From Adiantum capillus-veneris (taxonomy: Eukaryota; Streptophyta; Polypodiopsida; Polypodiales; Pteridaceae), in contig CM043942.1 of the NCBI GenBank assembly GCA_014529385.2, positions 54,064,647-54,128,646 of the forward strand: DNA of 64,000 bases. Reading direction: 5' to 3'. The notes beneath the pieces were generated by a model. It ran no database searches and was not told the origin of the DNA. It saw only the letters and a list, made by a program, of their open reading frames with translations. Positions 56,050 to 64,000 of the stretch are shown here, one piece after another. How positions within the stretch are numbered: the stretch's first letter is position 1; every line of letters starts with the position of its first letter. The position numbers were made by a program, and so were the translations under genes.

Positions 56050-57430
56050 AGCTTTGATGAGTTCTAAATAGCCATACCATCATTCATATAAAGGTAGCCG
56101 ATGCATTGGTAAGCCCCAGAGGGAGTACCAAGAATTTATATAGGCCAAAGGTTGTTCAAAGGCCATCTTATAATTGTCACCTTCAAGAACTATCTTTATC
56201 TTGTGATAAACCACTTTTGAGATATACTCTACTAAAATAGGTAGACCCTTGTAGCTTATCAAATAAATATTTCATATAAGGAACAAGAAATCTATTCTTT
56301 ATGTTTATAAAATTAAGCACTCAGTAGTCCAGCCACATCCTATAAGTACCATCTTTCTTTTGTACGAATAGAATTTGTGAGAAAAATGGAGATGGACTAG
56401 GCCTAACCATCCTTTTTCCACAAGCTCGTTCACTTGCCTCATAATCTCCTCTTGTTGAGTTGGCATGACTCAATAAAGAGGACTATGAGGAGGTGAACTA
56501 CTAGGTAGAAGCTCTATGGATTGACCATCTTGTCCTCTTTTGGGAGGTAGCTTCCTAAGAATTTCATTCGTAAACACATCTTGAAACTCATTTAGGAAAC
56601 TAGATAATTCTTAATCCTCTTTAGTTTCATTTTGAATTCATTAGGAACAAATGCATGTTTCCTAGAATGCTTGACAAAAACCATGTAACAAGAAACAAAA
56701 CTTTTCTTTACTTTGTCTAAAGCTTGAGTATATGTACAAGTGGTATAGTGTTGCCCATACTATTTACATCAAGTGAAACATCCTTGTCTTTATAAGAGTT
56801 AAAGATGACTTTTCTTTTTAGGAAACTTCATAGTGATAGCCATGCAATCAAACCATGGTGCCCCTACGATAACATCCCATGCTTGAGTGGAAAGATGAAG
56901 AAATCTTCTTTGTTGACATAACTTTGCACATGAAGCCTTAACTTTCCGATCAATGGAGTGGCTAAAGCTTCTTTCCCTTTGAAAGCCCCGTTTGCTTTTA
57001 TCACATCTCCTATCTCAAAGTCATGAACTCCTAGCTTAGTAGCTAGATCAACATAAATAAAGTTGTGTGTAGAGCTAAGATCAAACAATATGAAAGCATC
57101 ACGTTCTCTTACTTTTTTCCAAGCATAAGAGAGTGGCGCTCTTTTACAATGTACTTCCTCTTTTAGAGCTTCCAACATAGTGGCTATAGGAGTGTCATTA
57201 CGTTCATTCTCTTTGGACATGCCTCGGTAACATGTCCTCGCTCCCCACACTTGAAACAATTGTTATCTTTACAAAAACGCTCAACCTCTTTAGGTGAAAG
57301 TTGGTTTCTACCTACCTTTGTAGCCTTTTTTCTTTGCCTTTTCTTTATTGTTGTTGTTGTTTTTAGCATTGGGAGAATTCTTCATCATGTTGTTCTTCCC
57401 CTTTGGCTTAGTTGGTTCCTTAGCTTTTGT
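56050..57430 (-). mobile_element. Ty3/gypsy gag-protease-RT remnant, minus strand
   Basis: From high to low coordinates: a CCHC zinc knuckle (CFKCGERGHVTEACP; about 57,270), protease (AFILFDLSSTHNFIYVDLAT, corresponding to the D-S/T-G active region; 57,110-57,020), and RT (QQEEIMRQVNELVEKGWL, PSPFFSQILFVQKKDGTY, NRFLVPYMKYLFDKLQGS; 56,480-56,220). Numerous stops show decay. It belongs with the PBS and LTR at 58.5 kb. Confidence 0.85.
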
Positions 57431-58540
57431 TGGTTTTGGAGCCCTTCTTACTCCATTGTTGACAATGAATCCTTAAAGCGACCATAGTGTAATGTATGAC
57501 CGTCAAGATAGTTTTAGGTCCTTGCGAGCTAACTACTCACTCAATTCGTGTTCAAGATTCACCATTCCTTGAGGAATTTTTCTTTGGTATCACTTGCAAG
57601 GAAATTGCTTCATAATTGCAATCCTCAAAGCTGTCCATGTCTTTGGAGTTTCCACTTGAACACGAAGGGTTGCCCACGTCTTGCTTGGATTTCATTCTCC
57701 CTTCTTCGGATTTTCATGGGAGGGAGTGCTTAACAACTTCCTCTTCTTTTTGAGGGCTAGGTGACCACCGTGTCTGCCATCTCCTTGCGGCACCATCACT
57801 TTAAGAGATAGCAGAGGTGCCACTTTCTCTCCCTTTAATGTTTAGGATGCACTTTTTCTTCTTGTACAGTTTGCCTTGGAGGTCCTTTTGGTATCTTTCT
57901 CTTCATTGCCCAAAGCAATTCCTTTTTGGGAGGTCTCACTACGAGGTCTTGCAGGAACTCTCTCTTCTTGGGTGCTTGGGAAAACTTGAAGGGCTTGCAT
58001 TTAACTTTGAACCTCCGCTTGCAAAGTAGGGTTTTCCCATTGCTTCTTGTAACTTTTTAACAAGATAATGGACACTCTAGAATCATCATCAAATGCTATA
58101 CCATGAGCCATATCTAAGTTTTCAATTAATTACTTTCTCTTAGTTATATTGTGCGATTATTAAATTTTTCTTGTATTTGTATGCTTGCTCTTTCCTAGCA
58201 CATCAAAAAAATTTGGCTACTACTCCTCTTAACCCTCGAAAAAAAGCACTCGAGCAACTACACCCGTGGTTTAGAATATTGTTAATTGCAAAGAGTATTA
58301 GAGTGAATTTAACAGTGCCAAGCTAGTACCGGCTCCTATCGAGCTTGCTAATAGCTCAATAATGGTTAAGCGATAGGCAAGTCCCCGAACAGCTCCATTA
58401 TTAAGACCATAGTTCTTAATGGTGTCCCTCGTACCCTATATTAAATAGTTAGGCCAATTGAGATACTAAATCCTAGTCCCACTTACCCTAGTGCAATGAA
58501 CAACTCCAATCTTTCATAGATTACTCAAAGAGAAACCTTA
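57431..58540. other. gag-like 5' internal region of the minus-strand gypsy element, no intact frame
   Basis: It lies between the zinc-knuckle region and the PBS, where gag is expected on the minus strand. I could not follow a continuous gag protein; short frames are broken. Confidence 0.45.
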
Positions 58541-58552
58541 GCTCTGATACCA
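58541..58552 (-). other. Retrotransposon primer-binding site (tRNA-Met type)
   Basis: The minus strand reads TGGTATCAGAGC, the plant Ty3/gypsy and copia PBS complementary to initiator tRNA-Met. It directly follows an LTR end CTCTCACA. Confidence 0.85.
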
Positions 58553-58553
58553 A

Positions 58554-60050
58554 TGTGAGAGAATCTAATACTTACTTTAGATTCACCTGAATTTTAGCTT
58601 ATGAAAAAAGAGACTTTTCCTTAAGAGAATTCTTTAGATGCAACTAGAGGTTGTGTCTGGCTGATTTCATTGCACATTTATAGATTATAATATTAAAAAC
58701 CATGTACGTACATAATTCAAAGACAATACCAGAAATTAAGATTCATAACTTGATGAGGACTAGATTTTCTTGGAGTCGATTCCCCCCCCCCTCCAAAAGG
58801 TCTTTCTATTATAAATATCTCTCTCAAAGAGAGCTTTTCCTCCACCCTCGAGACGCAAATTGTGCTCTTGCGAAGCTTTCTTTGAACCAAGAAGATCATG
58901 TTCTTCAAGATTCAATGGTGTAACCTTCCTTCCCAAGCCCTAAATACCCCAATAAGGAAAAAGAATTGTAAGGTAAGAGGTAGATGAGGTTGAAAAGAAG
59001 TATTTTTCAAGCAAAATAATTTGTACTTTTTATAAACTTAATCAATGGGCAAGCTCTTAGCATAGCTTAGCATAATAAAGTAGTAGAGATGAAGAATAAG
59101 ATGAAGCTTTCACTTGCTTAGATTTGTATATATAGCCAAGCTCTTGAGCATAGAGTGTGTCTCTTAAGCTCCCATGAGAGAGAGAGAGACAGAGAGAGAG
59201 ATTTTTTTGGCCACACTTAGCACTTGAGAGAGTGTGCATGAGGGAGAAGGAGCCAAAAATCCAAGAGCTTTAATACTCATGCAAATTTGCAAAACTTGTC
59301 TTCAAATGGAATGCATATAACTTGACCAATGAGAGGTAAACACTCTATTATGCAACTCATGCATGCTCACACACTTGTCGAAGCTTGATATGCTTGAAAA
59401 ATAGCCCTCTTCCTTGGACTCTTCTTGGAAAGTGTACACACCACACACACACTCACACATACTTGTTAACTTTCACATAAAGTGAGTTGGTGCTACCTTT
59501 GGACTTGTGATATATATAGCCAAGCTTAGAAAGAAAGTCCACTATATATTCAACTTTCTAAATAAGGAAAGGATGATCTAACCTTAGACTTTAGCTTTTC
59601 CCTTTCACTTAAAAAAACCATAAACTTATCCTTTAGTTTTATTAGCTCCAATGCAACACCTTTGCACAAAACCTTGGAGGCTTTATGAAGCTAGCCCAAG
59701 CTACAACCTACTTGCTTATTTAGGACTCGCTAAATTTAGACTATTTTTGCAAGTTAGAAATTTATTTAAAGGATTCTCAGACTTCATACTTGGAATAGTT
59801 ATAATAAAGAGTTATTTTAATGACTTCAACTTAGCACATCTACTTTCTATTTTACACTCCTATAATTGCTCTAGGTCACTCCTTTGTCTTGTACTTTGAT
59901 CAAGGCTTCTCAAGATATATTTATATTTTCCTTGTATGTATCACTGAGATAACTAAATTCCAACTACCCTTGCTCTTTTATGGATTTCTTCTCTTTTGGT
60001 CCCAAGCCTTTGATGACCGGGCTAGTACATAAGCACTTAAATCAACTTCA
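58554..60050 (-). repeat. 5' LTR region of the minus-strand gypsy element
   Basis: It begins (minus strand, 3' end) at CTCTCACA next to the PBS. Positions 58,745-59,180 are homologous to 34,841-35,420. A C-run at 58,782-58,791 and a GAGAGAGAGAGAC tract near 59,175 are included. The outer end is not defined. Confidence 0.5.
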
Positions 60051-60129
60051 CTTGCTCTCTATTTTTTTCTTCGGACTTAAATGGCCAAATTAAGATTAAA
60101 AAATTCTTTTAGAAAGTTAGAAATTAATC

Positions 60130-60319
60130 TTCATGACAAGTAAACTCTAAGTATGAACAGGTTTTGAACCCTCGTAGTGTAAACCCCAAGGATTGACATG
60201 CCTGGTCCATCCGCCCAAACTCCCTTTAAATAGCTCCTAGCCCCTTTCGGACCACCCCTTCCCAATGGCAGCCGGCCCTTGGCCGAGTCTGTGACCCCTT
60301 GGTTTGGCCCTTGGCCTGA
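60130..60319 (-). repeat. LTR start of another gypsy family
   Basis: A polypurine tract (CCAAGGGGGGAG on the minus strand) is followed by TGTCAGGCCAAGGGCC. A TATA-like CTATTTAAAGG follows about 100 nt downstream. This is the expected layout of PPT plus 3' LTR. Confidence 0.6.
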
Positions 60320-60324
60320 CAATT

Positions 60325-60845
60325 ACTCCCCCCTTGGAGAAGCGTTTTCGTCCTCAAAAACAAAAGTGGGGAATTTTCTTCTTAAGAACACTAATGTTTT
60401 CCCAAGTGGCACCCTCTTTAGGGCGATCTTTCCACTTGACTAAAGCTTGACTTCGTACTGATGACGAGTACGGAGTTCATGAAAATCTAAAATTCGTTCA
60501 GGTTCATGCGGCTGAGTGGGAGGTTCAGTGAAATCAACCAATATCTGATGGCCGATAACATTGTCGTCCCCACAAGCGTTTACGTAAACGACTTACATGA
60601 AATACCGGATGGACACACGAGTGGCGCAGGTAACTCAATTTGTAGGCCCTATCCCACCACCTCGCTTGAGTATCTTGAATGGCCCACAATAACGTGGAGA
60701 TAATTTGGGTGTGGGCCCAGTCTTCAGACTTTCGAAGCTCTGGCACACGCAAAAAATACCTCTTCAACCTTCGGTGAAGGTAACTTGCCGACGTTTCTCA
60801 TCAGCATACTTCTTTTGTGACAAAGCTCGTACGCATGACGGCAAT
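60325..60845 (-). mobile_element. Ty3/gypsy pol 3' end
   Basis: Pieces of the pol C-terminus in order: QKKYADEKRRQVTFTEG, LKTGPTPKLSPRYCGPFKIL, HPVFHVSRLRKRL, VIGHQILVDFTEPPTQPHEP and FPTFVFEDENASPRGE. The frame is broken several times. Its upstream end joins directly to plastid rpoA sequence near 60,845. Confidence 0.85.
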
Positions 60846-60990
60846 CTCTACAATACTGGGAGTGCTTGACCCCATTTGTAAAAACTGGAGATACAAGGAA
60901 AACCGACGCATAATGGAAGCCGCTTACTTTCTATTTTGTAATCATAGGCATTTCCACTGAAATGCCTGCAAAGGTCGACTCTCGTTTCTG
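60846..60990 (-). pseudogene. rpoA: Plastid rpoA 5' fragment
   Basis: Mixed frames give QAFQWKCL, IESKRLP and GRF-type pieces of the RNA polymerase alpha subunit N-terminus. It lies in the normal plastid order downstream of rps11 and is cut by the gypsy junction. Confidence 0.6.
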
Positions 60991-61039
60991 CGTATAATAT
61001 AAAAAAATCTATTCTTCCCGGTCCTGACACTTGTAAACT

Positions 61040-61460
61040 TAACACACCAAATGCAGAGACTAACACTAACGCCTGTCTCTTCTGGGGTCCTACAACCATT
61101 ATACGCATAGGAGTCACGTCACGTATGAAACTAGGATTATGCCGCTTCTGCGAATAGCTCGCAAAGCGGTGTCCTCCCCCGGTCCGGGCCCGCTCATCAT
61201 AACTTCTGCTTGTTTCATACCCCGATCCACTGATGCTTTAATTGCATTCTCAGCCGCAGCTTGCGCAGCAAATGGCGTGCTTTTGCGTGTTCCCTTAAAT
61301 CCACAGGCACCGGCGGAAGACCAAATAATTACCTGTCCCCGACGTCTGTGACGGTAATGATAGTGTTATTGAAACTCGCCTGTATATGAATGACTCCCTT
61401 TTGAACTCCGCGTTTTCCCCCACGTGAACGAATTTTTCTCGATTTATTTGACTTGACATA
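61040..61460 (-). pseudogene. rps11: Plastid ribosomal protein S11, frameshifted
   Basis: Conserved stretches: [67 protein letters not shown] and [20 protein letters not shown]. Single-base losses near the start and after VTDV break the frame, and there are further breaks near the C-terminus (YNGCRTPEETGV). It is part of a collinear plastid block. Confidence 0.88.
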
Positions 61461-61526
61461 ATTAATTAATTATTTTTATTGGGAAGCTCTGTTTAATTAA
61501 TATTCTTTTTCAGATAGAAATATTTA

Positions 61527-61640
61527 TTATCCTTGTTTCTGTTTATGTTTTGAGTTGCAACAAATTACCATGATTCGTCTACGTCGTAGAATCAATCGAC
61601 ATTTTTTACATATTTTCCGAATGGAAGCACGGATTTTCGT
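61527..61640 (-). CDS. rpl36: Plastid ribosomal protein L36, intact, ACG start
   Basis: Encodes 37 residues with [20 protein letters not shown] and HKQKQG at the end, including the zinc-ligand Cys pattern of bacterial-type L36. The first codon is ACG, which C-to-U editing would convert to AUG, as in fern plastids. The frame ends at TAA (61,529-61,527). Confidence 0.9.
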   Translation of the reverse strand, partial: TKIRASIRKICKKCRLILRRRRIMVICCNSKHKQKQG

Positions 61641-61773
61641 ATCTATAACCTTGAATTAATTGGGTAAATCTACCTGTAGGTTTGCTACATGTTTCTTCGA
61701 TCTAATCAAGATAGGAAATTTGGCAAGAGAAGTGGTTTGGTTAACTGCCGAAAATCTAAACTGATACCGAAAT

Positions 61774-62019
61774 CTACTGACTATTGTTTGTATGCCTACT
61801 TCTAAGGCGGTAGATGATGCGTCCCTTGGTAAGATCATAGGGACTCAGTTCAGCTCTTACCCTATCTCCTGGTAGTATTCTTATATAACTGCGTCGCATC
61901 CTCCCCGATATATGAGTCAAAACTTGACATCCATTATCCGAACACGCTCAAAACGTGGCATTGGGTAAAGATTCTGTAACTGTACCTTCCATGTCAATGA
62001 GATTCTGTTTCTTCATCAT
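61774..62019 (-). CDS. infA: Plastid translation initiation factor 1, one editable stop
   Basis: 81 codons starting [20 protein letters not shown] and continuing [45 protein letters not shown]. An in-frame TGA follows NATF where homologues have Arg (CGA), so one U-to-C edit restores the S1-fold protein. Otherwise it is intact, which suggests recent transfer or that this is true plastid sequence in a chimeric scaffold. Confidence 0.9.
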
Positions 62020-62130
62020 TTGAATAAGTAAACCTCCTATTTACATTACAGGTTTCTCCAAAAAAATTCTTTTCATTGAAGACGTAACTGGTGAAAATAA
62101 GTAACTTTTGTCCCTGTTTCTCCCTTTCAA

Positions 62131-62541
62131 TTACCAAATATGGCGTAGAATTTCCCCCCCCAGTTTTTCTTCGCCTAGCTTCCCGATCTGTAATGAGTCC
62201 ATAAGACGTTGATAAAATTGCAATTCCCATGCCCCCTAAGATCTTAGGGATTCTTATATGATCGCAATAGATTCTGAGACCGGGTTTGCTAATGTACCTA
62301 ATAGTTATAGTTTAGTTGCCACGTAAGGTAAGGCTTTTTTTCTTTGCCAAAATATCTTGACATCCATAAAAATTTTCCCCCCCTCTGTGTGTTCCGTGAC
62401 GCTTTTTAAAAAACCTTCTTCCAGTAAGATTTGCACGATACCTCTAGTCATTTTAGTAGCTGGTATCCTAGTCATAGCTTTTCTTTTCGTATTCGCATTT
62501 CTGATTGAAGTAACTGTGGTGGAGATGGCATCATTATTCGT
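62131..62541 (-). pseudogene. rps8: Plastid ribosomal protein S8, frameshifted, ACG start
   Basis: From an ACG codon (62,541): NNDAISTTVTSIRNANTKRK, TKMTRGIVQILLEEGFLKSV, then after a frame break in an A-run, [40 protein letters not shown] and the end RHIW. At least two frame changes occur at homopolymers (A-run near 62,342, G-run near 62,157), so sequencing error is possible. Confidence 0.87.
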
Positions 62542-62699
62542 GAAATATCAATCGGTAATTATTAGAATTGTTTTTACTTAAGTAATTCCTAAAATCTCCA
62601 GCCTTTCCTCTTGGCAAAATCTAAATGATATTCAAGGCGGAAAAAAGGTTCTTTCCTTTCTACTCATTTTCATTGGCTATCCATCTTCGTTTTATTGAG

Positions 62700-62745
62700 T
62701 TGTATCTATCTAAATAGATATAGATAGAATAGATATAGATAGATT
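62700..62745. repeat. AGATAT/TATAGA-type microsatellite
   Basis: Imperfect alternation of ATAGAT and TATCTA words, partly palindromic, between the rps8 and rpl14 remnants. Confidence 0.7.
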
Positions 62746-62876
62746 TTTCTGTATATTTGTATATGTGTATGTATTGGACTATTCGACAACTAACTCTTCA
62801 AACCCAAATTTTTAAAGGAATTGAAGTTTCTTTGAGTTCTAATAAATGAAACGAGCTTTCTTTTTTTTTTCATTAG

Positions 62877-63025
62877 TTATCGCAACACTTCGGGAGCTAA
62901 CGAGACTACTCTGGCAAAATTACATTCCCTCAATTCCCTTGCTACTGGACCAAAAATCCTAGTTCCTCTAGGATTTCCTTCCTGGTTGATAATGACGGCC
63001 CAAGAGGCTTTCGACTTATTAACGT
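62877..63025 (-). pseudogene. rpl14: Plastid ribosomal protein L14, C-terminal fragment
   Basis: [39 protein letters not shown] and the TAA at 62,877 match the L14 C-terminus. Upstream the sequence degrades and then becomes mitochondrial. Confidence 0.88.
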
Positions 63026-63443
63026 GGATGCCACGATTGAGAAACGGGGAACTTTGACTCTGTCAACGAATGCTTAGTTGTATTGTTGACATTATATAAA
63101 ACCAATGAACCTTAATGATAACATTACCAATCTACCACTTATTCTTCATTTGGGTCAGGGCTCTGCTTACTATGTTTTTTCTTTGGATTCATCCGGAAAT
63201 AATCTTGTTATCCGTTAAATTGTTACAATTAAATGGGCTTGCTTGCAAAGAGACAACAAGACTGTTTACCAAATGTCTTGGTTTTCCGACGACATCCAAC
63301 GTGTTTGGTAAGGTAGGCATGCAAACTCTATCTTTCTTCTTCAAAGGCGTAAGCTTTCTTTGCCAGCCAACGCTCTACTACTTCGTTAAAGTGTGCTAAC
63401 TACACTTTTTTATTATTATTACACAGACACTTAAGAATTAGTT

Positions 63444-63668
63444 ACGCTAGAAGGTGCAAAATTAATTGGAGTAGGAGCGGCTACAATAGCCCTAGCAGGA
63501 GCAGCAGTAGGTATTGGAAACGTATTTAGTTCTTTGACAAGCCCTGTGGCGTGAAATCTATCGTTAGCTAAATAATCATTTGGTTATGTTACTTTAGGCT
63601 TTGCCTTAACAGAAGCTATTGCCTTGTTTGCTTTGACGATGGCTTTTTCAATCTTATTTGTATCTTAA
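63444..63668 (+). CDS. atp9: ATP synthase subunit c (F0 subunit 9)
   Basis: 74 codons from ACG (editable to AUG) to TAA at 63,666. The protein is [36 protein letters not shown], then TGA (Arg) NLSLAK, then TAA (Gln) [19 protein letters not shown] and [11 protein letters not shown]. The proton-binding Glu in ALTEAIALF is present. Both internal stops fall on the conserved Arg and Gln of RNPSLAKQ, giving a clear case for U-to-C editing. It is the only conserved mitochondrial gene visible right of the nuclear and plastid blocks. Confidence 0.95.
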
Positions 63669-63688
63669 AAAAAGAAAACAAGATAAAC

Positions 63689-64000
63689 ATGAATAACCTC
63701 ACTAAAAAAAGAAATCTTTTGAATTTGAATAACCTCACCAGAAATCTCTCCTTTCTTTTGAATAACCTCACCATATATCTCTCCTTTATTTCTAAGAACC
63801 TCAACATATATCTCTCCTTTCTTTTTAATAACCTCACCATATATCTCTCCTTTCTTTCGTTGAGAAAGGTATTCTTGTTTGTTGCTCTTTTTTTAATTTT
63901 ATTAAATCTAATTGGGCTTGGGTTTGCTGAAACAGCATACTGTATGAATATGGGCGCTAGTAGTTCTTCAATAGTAACTCAAGCGTCTTCACATTCACAG
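63689..64000 (+). CDS. Unknown ORF downstream of atp9 with 10-11-residue repeats (continues past window)
   Basis: ATG 20 nt after the atp9 stop opens a frame of at least 104 codons. The first half is four to five imperfect repeats of the type NNLTIYLSFL, coded by tandem AATAACCTCACCATATATCT units of 30-33 nt. Then come a basic step (SLRK), a strong membrane helix (VFLFVALFLILLNLIGLGFA) and a polar tail (NMGASSSSIVTQASSH). I recognise no family. The close spacing implies co-transcription with atp9. Confidence 0.45.
   Translation, partial: MNNLTKKRNLLNLNNLTRNLSFLLNNLTIYLSFISKNLNIYLSFLFNNLTIYLSFLSLRKVFLFVALFLILLNLIGLGFAETAYCMNMGASSSSIVTQASSHSQ

Overview
The window is a mosaic of three kinds of plant DNA. 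Nucleotides 1 to about 29,450 and about 63,100 to 64,000 are land-plant mitochondrial: cob, nad3, cox1 (with a group I intron), nad2 exons 1 and 2 with a complete group II intron, atp9, five recognisable tRNAs and several unassigned ORFs. The conserved reading frames contain many in-frame TAA, TAG and TGA codons exactly where relatives have Gln (CAA, CAG) or Arg (CGA). This is the pattern of genes repaired by U-to-C RNA editing on top of C-to-U editing, known from ferns, hornworts and some lycophytes. A fern is my best guess. A plastid block with an ACG start and an editable TGA agrees, but the lineage is not proven.

A direct repeat of at least 5.47 kb (cob 5' part, nad3, trnS, orf175, cox1, a small ORF) occurs at 1-5,466 and 13,422-18,890. 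The copies differ by single-base indels that change reading frames. cox1 copy B keeps its frame across a site where copy A is shifted; copy A instead reads through into the downstream ORF. Several mitochondrial proteins have unusual ends: cox1, nad2 and nad3 have N-terminal additions, cob has a C-terminal addition of about 100 residues, and cox1 abuts a 175-codon ORF through a TGATG overlap. Between the repeat copies, and up to 23 kb, lie decayed plastid insertions (psaB, atpB, a plastid-type trnM), a fragment of plasmid-type DNA polymerase and tandem repeats.

From about 29.5 to 60.8 kb the sequence is nuclear-type and transposon-rich: a decayed Ty1/copia pol, several decayed Ty3/gypsy pieces with LTR and primer-binding-site remnants, a divergent Penelope-like reverse transcriptase remnant, a 200-base assembly gap, and a 45-55 kb block that does not look like retrotransposon. 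That block holds the most interesting locus: a spliced minus-strand gene (46,719-49,001) encoding a histone-H3-like domain, including a perfect H3 N-terminal decapeptide, joined to a C48/ULP1-type cysteine protease domain and a Lys/Ser/Pro-rich tail like a linker-histone tail. It is divergently arranged with an unknown gene across about 1.2 kb packed with degenerate TATCGCGTCGTAT-type repeats, and a probable DDE-type transposase remnant lies nearby. I propose a transposon carrying a histone-mimic/SUMO-protease fusion.

From about 60.85 to 63.05 kb is a collinear plastid fragment (rpoA piece, rps11, rpl36, infA, rps8, rpl14 piece), followed by mitochondrial atp9. The mosaic may be real (plastid and nuclear DNA inserted into mtDNA, or organelle DNA inserted into the nucleus) or partly an assembly chimera. 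The single-base homopolymer differences and the N run are warnings about assembly quality.
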